Below the pieces are notes generated by a model. The model did not search any database. It was not told the DNA's origin and saw nothing but the letters and a program-made list of their open reading frames with translations. From Haloglomus irregulare (lineage in GTDB: Archaea; Halobacteriota; Halobacteria; Halobacteriales; Haloarculaceae), in NCBI RefSeq assembly GCF_007421925.1, contig NZ_QMDX01000005.1:210729-274728 (forward strand): DNA of 64,000 bases, written 5' to 3'. Shown here piece by piece: positions 35,429-44,940 of the stretch; the first letter of the stretch is position 1; each line of letters starts with the position of its first letter. A program made the position numbers and the translations under genes.

Positions 35429-36487
35429 CTACCAGGTTCCGTGGAACGTGTCGAACGACAGTTCGTCCAGCGGCTTCTCCCCGATGGCGATCTCGTACTC
35501 GCCCGGCGTCAACATGGGCTTCTTGAACTGCGGGCCGTCGTCGGTGGTGATGCGGGGACAGCCCGTGTTGACGAAGGCGTCCATGTCGAAGTTGACGAGC
35601 CGGTCCGGCGTGATCTCGTCCATCGTGATGAGGTAGGCGTCGTCGTTGGCCTCGACGATCTCGTTGGCCACGTCCCAGCGCCCCTGGCCGATCTTCGTGC
35701 AGAAGATGACCCCGAACGTCTCGGCGTCCATCGCGCGGTGGACGGCGCCGTAGCGCTGCTTGAGGAACTTCTCCGTGTCGGCAACCGTCACGACGTTGTT
35801 GACGGGGTCGGCGATGACGACGTCCTTCTCGGGGTGCTCCATCGCCAGCCCCAGCGGGTGGAACTTGCCGCCGCCGACGTAGAGGATCTGGTCGGCGTCG
35901 ATGTCGGCGGAGGCGTAGTTGCAGCCGAGTACCTGCCCCTCGTGGGTGAGTCGGTCGTCGCCGCGGCGGGTGTGGACGGTGAAGTCGCGCTCCTCCAGCC
36001 AGGCACGCATCTCGTCGAACTTGTTCATATGCTGGGCGGTCGTGACGAGGCCGACATCGGGGTCCTCGGCCGGATTCGCGAGTTCGGAAAGGGACTCCTG
36101 CATGATGGGGGCCACGTCGACGTTCGAGAACAGCGGGACGTAGATGATGGAGTCGGACTCCTTCATCGGGGAGTGGCCGAAGTGGACGAACACGTCCGTC
36201 CGGCGCATGAGGTAGGTGTCGAGGTCGCAGGCGCCATAGCAGGGCTGCCCGGACAGCATCACCCGTACGTCGTCGGGCAGCAGCCCCCGGAGGTCGTCGG
36301 TGACGTTCGGACCGCGCCGTTTGAGCCCCTCGGGGAACTGGAGGCCGACCTTCTCGGCGCCGCGTTCCTCGACGGCCTCGACGATTCGTTCGAGTTCGTA
36401 GTCCCAGGTGCGTTCGTGCTTGAGCGCCATCCCGGTCCGCGTGAGGTCCCCCTCGGTCCGCTCGGGGGTGTCGGCGTCATGGCTCAT
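35429..36487 (-). CDS. dph2: diphthamide biosynthesis enzyme Dph2 (archaeal)
   Basis: 352 residues. Three Cys for the [4Fe-4S] cluster are present in GQPCYGAC (about 83), GCNYAS (about 189) and NTGCPRI (about 308), as in archaeal Dph2. This non-classical radical-SAM enzyme transfers the 3-amino-3-carboxypropyl group to the conserved His of elongation factor 2, the first step to diphthamide. It is a housekeeping archaeal/eukaryotic gene. Single transcription unit, divergent from ylbF-like 36640. Confidence 0.95.
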   Translation of the reverse strand: MSHDADTPERTEGDLTRTGMALKHERTWDYELERIVEAVEERGAEKVGLQFPEGLKRRGPNVTDDLRGLLPDDVRVMLSGQPCYGACDLDTYLMRRTDVFVHFGHSPMKESDSIIYVPLFSNVDVAPIMQESLSELANPAEDPDVGLVTTAQHMNKFDEMRAWLEERDFTVHTRRGDDRLTHEGQVLGCNYASADIDADQILYVGGGKFHPLGLAMEHPEKDVVIADPVNNVVTVADTEKFLKQRYGAVHRAMDAETFGVIFCTKIGQGRWDVANEIVEANDDAYLITMDEITPDRLVNFDMDAFVNTGCPRITTDDGPQFKKPMLTPGEYEIAIGEKPLDELSFDTFHGTW

Positions 36488-36639
36488 TACCGGACGTACC
36501 GGCCCGAACGGGATAACGTCCGTGATTACGCGTCTCGCCTGGAGCGGCGACGGCCCCGGACGGCGGCCTGCACGCCGGGTCGCGGCGAGGGGCGGCTCCG
36601 TTCGGCAGACATAAACGGAGCCGGTTCCAACTGCTGGTA

Positions 36640-37053
36640 ATGAGCATCGAATCGACGGAGGCGGAGGGCGACGAGGAGGCCGACCACCCCGCCGCGCGGG
36701 CGACGGAGCTGGCCACGGAGCTGGGGGAGGTCATCACGGAGCTGCCGGCCTACCGCGAGTTCATGGAGAGCAAGGCGGCCGTCGAGAGCGACGAGGAGAT
36801 CCAGCAACAGGTCCGGGAGTTCGAGCAGCTCCGCGAGGAGTTCATGCTCGCCCGGCAGACCGGCGACGCGACCAACGAGGACCTCCGCGAGCTGCAGACG
36901 GCCCAGCAGGAGCTCAACGAGATCCCCGAGATGGCGGAGTTCCAGGCCGCACAGAACCGACTGGAGCTGTCGCTGCAGGAGCTGAACGAGTCCATCTCCG
37001 CCCCGCTCGAGGTCGACTTCGGCGGGAAGGCCGGCGGCTGCTGCGAGGACTGA
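36640..37053 (+). CDS. YlbF/YmcA family protein
   Basis: 137 residues, almost entirely helical: a coiled-coil-prone core with heptad-like EFEQLREEFMLARQTG and LQTAQQELNEIPEM. It matches bacterial YlbF/YmcA (RicF/RicA), which with YaaT affect RNase Y and competence. The C-terminus ends in KAGGCCED, a paired-Cys tail that could bind a metal or Fe-S cluster, as the Ric complex does. A TATA-like ACATAAAC lies about 28 bases before the ATG. The partner in archaea is unknown. Confidence 0.8.
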   Translation: MSIESTEAEGDEEADHPAARATELATELGEVITELPAYREFMESKAAVESDEEIQQQVREFEQLREEFMLARQTGDATNEDLRELQTAQQELNEIPEMAEFQAAQNRLELSLQELNESISAPLEVDFGGKAGGCCED

Positions 37054-37104
37054 GCCGCGACGACCGTCCGGACCTTTTTGCGCCGACCCCTCGACCGCCG
37101 AGCC

Positions 37105-37860
37105 ATGCGTGACGCACTCCGCGACGGCGAGTCAGTGGTCGGGACCTGGGCCTCGCTGGCCGACCCCGCCGTCCCCGAACTGCTCGCCCCGGACGCCGAC
37201 TTCGTGCTGCTGGACACGGAACACACCCCGAACGGGCTGGAGACGGTGGCCGACTGTGCCCGTGCCGTCGACGCCGCGGCGGGTGACGCGATCCCGCTCG
37301 CCCGGGTCGCGTGGAACGACCCCGTCCGCATCAAGCGGCTGCTGGACCTCGGCGTGGCGGGCGTGATGGTGCCGATGGTCGAGTCCGCTGACGAGGCCCG
37401 TGCGGCGGTCGAGGCCTGCCGCTACCCACCCGATGGCGTCCGGGGTATCGCGACCGCCCGGGCCTCGGCGTACGGCCGCGAGTTCGAGTCCTACGTCGAG
37501 CGCGCCGCCGCCGAGACCCTGACGATACTGCAGGTCGAGACGGAGGCGGGCGTCGAACACGCCGCCGACATCGCGGCCGTCGACGGGGTGGACGCGCTGT
37601 TCGTCGGGCCGGCGGACCTCTCCGCGAACCTGGGCGTCTTCGGCGAGTGGGACGACCCGGAGTTGGCCGGCGCCATCGGGACGGTGCTCGCGGCCGGCGA
37701 CGACGCCGGAACGCCCGTCGGGACGCTCGGCGCCGACCCGGAGCAGGTGCGAGCACTGGGGTCGATGGGCTTTGACTTCCTCATCGCCGGCGTCGACACG
37801 GCACTGCTACTGTCGGGGGTCGCCGACGCGGTCGGGGCCGCCCGTGACGTCCTGGAGTGA
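37105..37860 (+). CDS. HpcH/HpaI aldolase family protein
   Basis: 251-residue TIM barrel. Metal and substrate sites: VLLDTEHTPNG, ARVAWND (Arg), VMVPMVESADEA, LQVETEAGV (metal Glu), DALFVGPADLSANLG. This is the 2-keto-3-deoxy-sugar-acid / 4-hydroxy-2-oxo-acid aldolase family, which cleaves to pyruvate and an aldehyde with a divalent metal. ATG 37105 follows a TATA-like CCTTTTTGCG by about 28 bases. Not clearly linked to the proC operon 66 bases downstream. Confidence 0.9.
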   Translation: MRDALRDGESVVGTWASLADPAVPELLAPDADFVLLDTEHTPNGLETVADCARAVDAAAGDAIPLARVAWNDPVRIKRLLDLGVAGVMVPMVESADEARAAVEACRYPPDGVRGIATARASAYGREFESYVERAAAETLTILQVETEAGVEHAADIAAVDGVDALFVGPADLSANLGVFGEWDDPELAGAIGTVLAAGDDAGTPVGTLGADPEQVRALGSMGFDFLIAGVDTALLLSGVADAVGAARDVLE

Positions 37861-37925
37861 CCGGTGCGGCCGCGACTGCGGAAACCAAAGCCCGTATATC
37901 GCCCTCGCCGCTTACCCGGGGTAAG

Positions 37926-38702
37926 ATGGTCACCGTCAGCGTCATCGGTTGCGGGAACATGGGGAGCGCTCTGATTGCGGGGCTCTCACGAGCCGGCGGC
38001 CACGAGATAGTCGCCGCCGACCTGGACACCGACGCCCTTGCCGCGGTCGAGGAGCACTGCACCCGGACCACCACCGACCCGTCCGAGGCCGACGACTCCG
38101 AGGTCGTCTTCGTCGCCGTCAAGCCCGACATCGTCGGCGCCGTCCTCGACGACATCGACGTGCCGGCCGAGAGCGTCCTCGTTACCATCGCGGCCGGCGT
38201 GACGACCGACTACGTCGCCCCCCGGACGGACGCGCAGGTCGTCCGGCTGATGCCGAACCTGGCGGCCGAGACCGGCACGATGGCCGGCGCGGTGGCGGGC
38301 GACCCCGTCCCGGACGTCGTTCGGGACCTGCTGGCCGACCTCGGCGAGTACGCGGAGATCGAGGAGTCGCTGATGGACACCGCGACCGCGCTGAACGGCA
38401 GCGGCCCCGCCTTCGTCTTCTACCTCGTCGCCGCCATGCGGGACGGCGCCGTCGCCGAGGGGATGGACCGTGAGGCGGCCGAGACGCTGGCCGCCCAGAC
38501 CTTCAAGGGCGCCGCCGAGACCGTCCTCCGCTCGGACCGGAGCATCGAGGAGCTCATCGACGCCGTCTGCTCGCCGAACGGGACCACCATCGAGGGGATG
38601 GAGTCGTTGTGGGACAGCCCGGTCGAGGACGAGGTCGCGGCGGCGGTCGAGGCGGCCGCCCGGCGCTCCCGCGAGCTCTCCGCGGAGGTCGGCGATGAGT
38701 GA
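37926..38702 (+). CDS. proC: pyrroline-5-carboxylate reductase
   Basis: 258 residues. N-terminal Rossmann loop [34 protein letters not shown], and the C-terminal signature [22 protein letters not shown]. It reduces delta-1-pyrroline-5-carboxylate to proline with NAD(P)H, the last step of proline synthesis. First gene of a proC-proB-proA operon: its TGA (38700-38702) overlaps the proB start by 8 bases. ATG 37926 is chosen because conserved sequence begins there. Confidence 0.97.
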   Translation: MVTVSVIGCGNMGSALIAGLSRAGGHEIVAADLDTDALAAVEEHCTRTTTDPSEADDSEVVFVAVKPDIVGAVLDDIDVPAESVLVTIAAGVTTDYVAPRTDAQVVRLMPNLAAETGTMAGAVAGDPVPDVVRDLLADLGEYAEIEESLMDTATALNGSGPAFVFYLVAAMRDGAVAEGMDREAAETLAAQTFKGAAETVLRSDRSIEELIDAVCSPNGTTIEGMESLWDSPVEDEVAAAVEAAARRSRELSAEVGDE

Positions 38703-39546
38703 GGGCGCGAGCGAGACCGTCGCGACCGCGGAGTTGGAACGGGCACGACAGCTCGCGGCCGACGCCGACCGGGTGCTGGTGAAGATCGGCACGAACTCCC
38801 TCACGGACGACGACTCGAACCTGGACAACACGAAGCTGGACAAGCTCGTCGACGACGTCGAGGACCTGCTCGGCCGCGGGAAGGAGGTCATCCTGGTCTC
38901 CTCGGCCGCCATCGTCTCCGGCATCGGTCGCGTCGGGCTCGACCACAACGACCGGACCGTCGAGGAGGCCCAGGCGCTGTCGACGGTCGGGCAGAGCCAC
39001 CTGATGCACCGATACAACGCGAGCTTCGCCCGCCACGACCGGACGGTCGCCCAGCTCCTCCTCACCGAACACGACCTGGAGAACCCCGAGCGGTTCACCA
39101 ACTTCCACAACGCCATCGAGACGCTGCTCGACTGGGGGATCGTCCCGATCATCAACGAGAACGACGCGGTCGCGACCCAGGAGATCGAGATCGGGGATAA
39201 CGACATGCTGTCGGCGTCCATCGCCATCGGCGTCGGCGTGGACCTGCTGGTGATGCTGACCGACGTCGACGGCGTCTACACGGGGAACCCGAAGCACGAC
39301 GCCGCCGCCGAGCGCATCGAGGCCGTCGGCCGGAACTACGCTGCCGTCGAGGACGTCATCTCGAGGAGCGCGGACGCGGAGTTCGGCGGCATCCGGACCA
39401 AGGTCGAGGGGGCCCGCGATGCCAGCGAACACGGCATCCCCGCGGTCATCGCCGGCTCCGCGGAGCCGGACGTGCTGGACCGAATCGCTACTGCCAAGCC
39501 GGTGGGGACGCTGTTCGTCCCCGTGAACGGGGCCACCGATGACTGA
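38695..39546 (+). CDS. proB: glutamate 5-kinase
   Basis: 283 residues, amino-acid-kinase fold only, without the C-terminal PUA domain found in E. coli ProB. Motifs: [39 protein letters not shown] loop, [28 protein letters not shown], and KVEGARDA. It phosphorylates glutamate to gamma-glutamyl phosphate. Start ATG 38695 overlaps the proC stop; its own TGA overlaps the proA start by 8 bases, so the three genes are translationally coupled. Confidence 0.96.
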   Translation: MSEGASETVATAELERARQLAADADRVLVKIGTNSLTDDDSNLDNTKLDKLVDDVEDLLGRGKEVILVSSAAIVSGIGRVGLDHNDRTVEEAQALSTVGQSHLMHRYNASFARHDRTVAQLLLTEHDLENPERFTNFHNAIETLLDWGIVPIINENDAVATQEIEIGDNDMLSASIAIGVGVDLLVMLTDVDGVYTGNPKHDAAAERIEAVGRNYAAVEDVISRSADAEFGGIRTKVEGARDASEHGIPAVIAGSAEPDVLDRIATAKPVGTLFVPVNGATDD

Positions 39547-40870
39547 AGATGACACCCGGACCAAGGTCGCAGCGGCGGAGCGCGCAGCCCTGAAACTGGC
39601 CACTCTCCCGGACGCCGAGCGGAGCGCGGCGCTGCACGACGTCGCCGACGCCATCGACGCGGAGCGCGAGCGCGTGCTCGAGGCCAACGAGCGCGACGTG
39701 ACCGAGGCCGAGGCGCTCCTCGAGCAGGGTGAGTACAGCCAGGCGCTCGTCGACCGGCTCGACCTCGCCGGCGGCAAGCTCGACAGCATCGTCGAGATGG
39801 TCCGGTCGGTCGCCGAGCAGGAGGACCCGCTCGGCCGGACACTGTCGGCCCGGCATCTCGACGACGACCTCGACCTCTACAAGCAGAGCGTCCCCATCGG
39901 CGTCATCGGCACCGTCTTCGAGAGCCGGCCGGACGCCCTGGTCCAGATCGCCGCGCTCAGCCTGAAGTCGGGCAACGCGGTCATCCTGAAGGGCGGCAGC
40001 GAGGCCGCCCACTCCAACCGCGCCCTCTACGAGATCATCGTCGAGGCGACGGCCGACCGGCCCGACGGCTGGGCCCAGCTCATCGAGGCCCGCGAGGACG
40101 TCGACCGCCTGCTGGGGATGGACGAGGCGGTCGACCTCCTCATGCCCCGTGGCTCCTCGGAGTTCGTCCAGTACATCCAGGACAACACCTCCATCCCCGT
40201 GCTCGGCCACACGGAGGGCGTCTGCCACGTGTTCGTCGACCGCGAGGCCGACCTGGAGATGGCGGGCGAGGTCGCGCTGGACGCCAAGGTCCAGTACCCC
40301 GCGGTCTGCAACGCCGTCGAGACGCTACTGGTCCACGCTGACGTGGCCGCCGACTTCCTGCCGGGGATGGTCGGGACGTACCGCGAGCACGACGTGACCC
40401 TCCGCGGGTGTGAGCGGACGCGCGAGGTCGTCGACGTCGCCGCCGCCACGGAGGCGAACTGGTCGAGCGAGTACGGCGATCTCGAACTCGACATCCGGGT
40501 CGTGGACTCGCTCGTCGACGCCGTCGACCACGTCAACACGCACGGCTCCAAGCATACGGAGTCGGTCATCACCGAGGACGCCGACCGCGCCGGCCGGTTC
40601 ATGCGCGGGGTCGACTCAGCGAGCGTCTTCCACAACGCCTCCACCCGCTTCGCCGACGGCTACCGCTACGGTCTCGGCGCCGAGGTCGGCATCAGCACGG
40701 GCAAGACCCACGCCCGCGGCCCGGTCGGGCTGGAGGGCCTCACGACCTACAAATGGTATCTGGAGGGTGACGGCCAGCTCGTCGGCACCTACGCCGGCGA
40801 CGACCCGCGGCCGTTCCGGCACGAGGCGTTCGACGGGGAGTGGAGCCCCGGCCGCCTGTCGGGGGAGTGA
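39539..40870 (+). CDS. proA: gamma-glutamyl phosphate reductase
   Basis: 443 residues, aldehyde-dehydrogenase superfamily. Catalytic Cys in [13 protein letters not shown] (about 262), the [20 protein letters not shown] segment, and [14 protein letters not shown] near the C-terminus. It reduces gamma-glutamyl phosphate to glutamate-5-semialdehyde, which cyclises and is used by ProC. Third gene of the coupled proCBA operon. Proline made here also serves protein synthesis under salt stress. Confidence 0.97.
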   Translation: MTEDDTRTKVAAAERAALKLATLPDAERSAALHDVADAIDAERERVLEANERDVTEAEALLEQGEYSQALVDRLDLAGGKLDSIVEMVRSVAEQEDPLGRTLSARHLDDDLDLYKQSVPIGVIGTVFESRPDALVQIAALSLKSGNAVILKGGSEAAHSNRALYEIIVEATADRPDGWAQLIEAREDVDRLLGMDEAVDLLMPRGSSEFVQYIQDNTSIPVLGHTEGVCHVFVDREADLEMAGEVALDAKVQYPAVCNAVETLLVHADVAADFLPGMVGTYREHDVTLRGCERTREVVDVAAATEANWSSEYGDLELDIRVVDSLVDAVDHVNTHGSKHTESVITEDADRAGRFMRGVDSASVFHNASTRFADGYRYGLGAEVGISTGKTHARGPVGLEGLTTYKWYLEGDGQLVGTYAGDDPRPFRHEAFDGEWSPGRLSGE

Positions 40871-40944
40871 CCGCCGTGGCCGGTCGTGTGCTCGCGACAC
40901 CATCTGACCGGGATTGATACCCCGACGCTCCCTACGTGACGACG

Positions 40945-42213
40945 ATGAACAGGCGCAGCTATCTGGCGCTCGCGGGAACGGCCGTCGCGGGCGGCCTGGC
41001 GGGCTGTTCGACGGACGGCCCCGGCGGCTCGGGCGGGTCGAACGGTTCCGACCCGTCCGGCGGGGACGGCTCCGACGACGGCTCCGGTGACACCGGGCCC
41101 GATGACGGCGAGTCGGTCGAGTTCACCGTCGAGACGGTCGCTGACGGGTTCACTGCCCCCTGGAGCGTCGCGCCGCTCCCGGACGAGTCGGCACTGCTGG
41201 TGACCGAGCGGGTCGGGGAGCTCCGGCTGGTCGACCCCGAGACGGGCGATCGCGACCGCGTCCCGGGGGCGCCGACCGTCGCCGCCGCCGGGCAGGGCGG
41301 CCTGCTCGACATCGCCTTCCACCCCGACTTCCCGGAGCCGAACTGGGTCTACCTCACCTACGCGGCGGGCGACGGGAGCGGCGCCTCGACCACCCACCTC
41401 GGCCGGGGGCGGCTCGATACCGACGCCCCGCGGCTCCGGTCGTTCGAGCGGCTACACGCCGCCGAGCCGCACGTCGAATCGAACGGTCATTTCGGCTCCC
41501 GGGTCGTCTTCGGGCCCGACAGGTTGGCCTACGTGAGCGTCGGCGACCGGCAGTTCAAGGACTTCGGCCCGGACCACGTCGCCCAGGACCGGACCAACGA
41601 ACTCGGCTGCACGCTCCGGCTCGCGCCGGACGGGTCGGTCCCGGACGACAACCCGTTCGTCGACGACGAGGGCGCCGATGCGGTGTTCAGCTACGGCCAC
41701 CGCAACGCCCAGGGGATGGCCGTCCACCCGGAGACGGGCGCCATCTGGCAGAGCGAGTTCGGCGAGCAGGACGGCGACGAACTCAACCGGCTGGAGCGCG
41801 GCGCCAACTTCGGCTGGCCGGTCGCCGACGAGGGCTGTACCTACGGTGGCGGGGACCCCATCGGGGTCCCCCACGACGAGCGCGACGACGTCGTCGCGCC
41901 GATGTACTCCTGGCCCTGCCCGGACGGCGGGTTCCCCCCCAGCGGCATGACGTTCTACGACGGCGACGCCTTCCCGGCGTGGCAGGGCGACCTCCTTGTC
42001 GGCGGCCTCGCCTCGCAGTACCTCGCCCGGTTGACAGTCGACGGCGACGACGTGGCCGAGGGGTCATCGCTGCTGGCCGACCGCGGTTGGCGGGTCCGGG
42101 ACGCGGAGGTCGGCCCGGACACCGGCCACCTCTACGTCGTCGTCGACGGCGACGACGCCCCCATCGCGCGGCTGGTCCCGGACGAGGAGTCGGCGAACGA
42201 CGGAGGTTACTGA
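40945..42213 (+). CDS. PQQ-dependent sugar dehydrogenase, Tat lipoprotein
   Basis: 422 residues. The twin-arginine signal MNRRSYLALAG ends in a lipobox (GLAGC, Cys 21), followed by a Ser/Gly/Asp-rich tether, so the mature enzyme is lipid-anchored outside the cell. The soluble glucose-dehydrogenase-type six-bladed propeller follows, with LDIAFHPDFPEP, YGHRNAQGMAVHP (catalytic His region) and EFGEQDGDELN. It oxidises aldose sugars with PQQ and calcium; PQQ must come from elsewhere. Start: ATG 40945, or GTG 40936 three codons upstream. Confidence 0.9.
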   Translation: MNRRSYLALAGTAVAGGLAGCSTDGPGGSGGSNGSDPSGGDGSDDGSGDTGPDDGESVEFTVETVADGFTAPWSVAPLPDESALLVTERVGELRLVDPETGDRDRVPGAPTVAAAGQGGLLDIAFHPDFPEPNWVYLTYAAGDGSGASTTHLGRGRLDTDAPRLRSFERLHAAEPHVESNGHFGSRVVFGPDRLAYVSVGDRQFKDFGPDHVAQDRTNELGCTLRLAPDGSVPDDNPFVDDEGADAVFSYGHRNAQGMAVHPETGAIWQSEFGEQDGDELNRLERGANFGWPVADEGCTYGGGDPIGVPHDERDDVVAPMYSWPCPDGGFPPSGMTFYDGDAFPAWQGDLLVGGLASQYLARLTVDGDDVAEGSSLLADRGWRVRDAEVGPDTGHLYVVVDGDDAPIARLVPDEESANDGGY

Positions 42214-42285
42214 ATTCCCGTTCCGTTTTGCTTCCAGAACCCGATATGAGATGCGAACGTCGACAGTTCGTCGGATATCCGACAG

Positions 42286-42636
42286 TCACGTCGTGCCCGT
42301 GTCGTCCCGCCGCCGGGCGAACCACACGCGGAACCCGCCGTAGGTCACCAGTCCCCAGGCGCCGGCGGCGACGAGGCCGGCGTACCGCCGCGCCGCGAGT
42401 GCCGCACCGACGAGTCCCAGGCCGCCGGCGCTCGCGACGCCCGGGCGGTCCCAGAGGGTGAGGAGCCGGTCCGGGTAGCGGAGGAAGAGCCACTCGACCA
42501 GGGCGGCGGCACCGACCCCGAGCGCCGTCGCGCTCGGCCGTCGGAGCTCGTCCAGCGCACCGTCCCGGGCCAACAGCGCGAGCAGTGCGGCAAGCGCCCC
42601 GGCCGCGAGCCAGTCGTCCCGTCGCCGCGGGTCCAT
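42286..42636 (-). CDS. small membrane protein, function unknown
   Basis: 116 residues, with about three or four hydrophobic helices (AAGALAALLALLA, ATALGVGAAALVEWLFL, ASAGGLGLVGAALAA, GLVAAGAWGLVTYGGF) and an Arg-rich C-terminus that should lie in the cytoplasm. I recognise no family. Strong GC3 bias and the ATG at 42636 support coding. Divergent from the MBL hydrolase at 42719. Confidence 0.6.
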   Translation of the reverse strand: MDPRRRDDWLAAGALAALLALLARDGALDELRRPSATALGVGAAALVEWLFLRYPDRLLTLWDRPGVASAGGLGLVGAALAARRYAGLVAAGAWGLVTYGGFRVWFARRRDDTGTT

Positions 42637-42718
42637 GGCGGTCGGTCGGCCGGTGGCGACCTATGCGTTCCGGCGCCGAGGAGGAACGTTCAACCGCCGC
42701 CCCCACGCAAGCGACCCC

Positions 42719-43570
42719 ATGTGCGCACACGAACTCGGCGCGTCGGACTGGGGCGACTGGCTGCCACGGGCGGTCGCCTCGGCCGACCCCGACGGGCTGG
42801 ACCTCTGGTATCTGGGCTGTAACGGCTTCGTCCTGAAGGCCGCCGACGGGACGACGGTGGTCATCGACCCGTACTGTGGGACCGGCGACCCGCCCCGGAC
42901 CGTCCGGATGGTTCCCGTTCCATTCGACCCGGGGACGTTCGCCGAACTCGTCGACCCGGACGCGGTACTGGCGACCCACGAGCACTCCGACCACGTCCAT
43001 GGGCCGACACAGCGGCCGCTCGTGGCCGGCGGCGCCGACTACATCGCGCCTGACGACTCGCTGGCGGTGGTCCGTGAGGAGGGCTGGACCGACGCGGCGG
43101 GCGTCACGGAGGCGGCCTTCCACGAGGTCGCGGCGGGGGACACCGTCGAACTGGGGTCGCTGACCCTCGACGTGGAGCCGGCAAACGACCCCGACGCCAG
43201 CCATCCCGTCTCGTACGTCATCGACGCCGGGACGGGGACCTTCTTCCATGGCGGGGACGCGCGGCCGGGCGAGGCGTTCGCGTCCGTCGGGGAGCGGTAC
43301 GACATCGACCTCGGGGCGCTTGCCTTCGGCTCCTCCGGGATGCTGTTCGACGAGGCCGCCGGCGAGCCGGTCTACAAACGGTGGTACTCGTCGCCGAACG
43401 AGGTCGCCGAGGCCGCCGACCAGCTCCGGCTGGACCGGCTCGTCCCCACGCACTGGGACATGTGGAAGGGGCTGACAGCGGACCCGCGGTCGGTGCGGGA
43501 CCACACGCGCTCGTTCGCCCACCCCGAGGCCGTGGCGGTGGCGGAGATCGGCGACCGGCTCTCGCTCTGA
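42719..43570 (+). CDS. MBL-fold metal-dependent hydrolase (UlaG-like)
   Basis: 283 residues, metallo-beta-lactamase fold. Metal site THEHSDHVHG near residue 80-89 (HxHxDH), with later ligands in FFHGGDARPG and PTHWDMW. The set fits UlaG-like L-ascorbate-6-phosphate lactonase relatives, which use a manganese-type site, though the natural substrate here is unknown. ATG 42719 has a TATA-like AACGTTCAAC about 30 bases upstream. Confidence 0.88.
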   Translation: MCAHELGASDWGDWLPRAVASADPDGLDLWYLGCNGFVLKAADGTTVVIDPYCGTGDPPRTVRMVPVPFDPGTFAELVDPDAVLATHEHSDHVHGPTQRPLVAGGADYIAPDDSLAVVREEGWTDAAGVTEAAFHEVAAGDTVELGSLTLDVEPANDPDASHPVSYVIDAGTGTFFHGGDARPGEAFASVGERYDIDLGALAFGSSGMLFDEAAGEPVYKRWYSSPNEVAEAADQLRLDRLVPTHWDMWKGLTADPRSVRDHTRSFAHPEAVAVAEIGDRLSL

Positions 43571-43666
43571 CGGGCACGGTCGCCGCTCCCGTGGGCCGGT
43601 CGCGGCCGCCTACGGCCCCCGCGGAACGGGCTTCAGGGTAGCTTTATGGGAGTGAGGTCGCTGGTT

Positions 43667-43672
43667 GGAGGT
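43667..43672 (+). promoter_or_regulatory. strong Shine-Dalgarno sequence fixing the start at 43677
   Basis: GGAGGT four bases before ATG 43677. Most genes here look leaderless, so this strong ribosome-binding site is notable and shows that translation starts at 43677, in the frame that is broken by the G8 tract 43 bases downstream. Confidence 0.65.
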
Positions 43673-43676
43673 AGAC

Positions 43677-44899
43677 ATGAGCAACGCCGACTCGGAGGAG
43701 GTGAGCGTGGTCGTCGAACGGGGGGGGTCAGGGTGGAGAAGTCGTTCGAACCCGACGATTTCCCGGTTCCGGCCATCGCCTTCGTCATCCACGCCGGCCG
43801 CGGCGAGACGACGGACGTCCGCATCGTCGACCGGGTCCCCGATGACGTCCCCGCCCAGGATATCGGCTTCCATCCCAAGTACGGGGCCGACTTCTGGACC
43901 GTCGAGGACGACGAAATCGTCTTCGAGCGGGAGTTCGAGGCCGGCGAGGAGTACACCACCGTCTACGGGCTCCGTGCGAAGGACACCGAGGACGTCAGCC
44001 GGTTCCTGACGGACCCGGCCATCGAGGGGGTCGAGGGCGAGGAGACGGTCAGCGACATCATCGGCGACGAGTCCGAGGCGGACGCCGACGGCGCGGCCGA
44101 GGACGAGGGGGCCGACGGGACCGCCGACACGTCGATCCATCTCGACGACCCGACCGGTGCCGACCTGGGGGGGGACGAGGCGTCCGACGAGGAGGCGGCG
44201 GGATCCGACCCGGCAGAGGCCTCCGCCGACGACCTGGAGTCCGCCATCGCGGACATCGACGGGACCGAGGCCGACGAGGAGTCCGTCGCGCCCGAGCCGA
44301 ACGAGCCGGCGGACGGGTCCGAGCCCACCGCGGCGGTCCGGACCGCGACGGACGGGGCGGCGGCCCACGACGCCGGCGGGGCCGTGACGCCGGCGGACCT
44401 CGCCGCGGCGCTGGCCGCGGAGGTCCGCGCCGGCGAGGTCGCCGACGAGGACCTCGACACGCTCCGTGACGCCCTCGGTGCTGCGGACGACGACTCGGAG
44501 GAGAACGTCCCGGGGCACGTGGAGGCCAAGCTCGACAAGCTCCAGGCCGATGTCGACGAGGTCGTCGCCTACACCGGCGCCCTGGAGTCGTTCCTCGACG
44601 ACGCGGGGACCGCCGACGACCTGCTCGCGATGCGTGAGGAGTTCGACGACCTGCTCGATAGCCTCGACGACGTCGAGGGGAGCGTCGCCGGAATGGAGGA
44701 CCGGCTCGACGAGGTGGCGGCGGCGACGGATTCGCTCGAGGGGAGCGTCGAGGAGCTCCGAGCGGACCTCGCGGAACTGGAGGACGGGCTCGGCGAGAAC
44801 CTGGACGACCGGGTCACGGACCTCGAGGACGAGCTCGACGAGATGGATGAGGACATCCAGACGCTGGAGAACCTGCGGCAGGCGCTGGCCGGCGACTGA
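43677..44899 (+). pseudogene. acidic coiled-coil protein with a G8-tract frameshift near its start
   Basis: Translation from the Shine-Dalgarno-marked ATG 43677 gives MSNADSEEVSVVVER and then meets eight G in a row (43720-43727) and loses frame, ending at about 44009. In the other frame the conserved protein continues as VRVEKSFEPDDFPVPAIAF and runs about 390 residues: a small N-terminal fold (to about 120), a very acidic Asp/Glu/Ala linker, then a long coiled coil. Nine or six Gs would restore the frame. So it is either phase-variable, truly broken, or a homopolymer error. The family is haloarchaeal, function unknown. Confidence 0.8.
43720..43727 (+). repeat. G8 homopolymer tract at the frame break
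   Basis: Eight consecutive G inside the fifteenth-seventeenth codons of the gene starting at 43677. One added G (or two lost) restores the reading frame. Tracts of this length are prone to slippage. Confidence 0.85.
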
Positions 44900-44940
44900 G
44901 AACCGGACGGCTTTTTGCTCGTTCTCACGACCCGTCGCCA

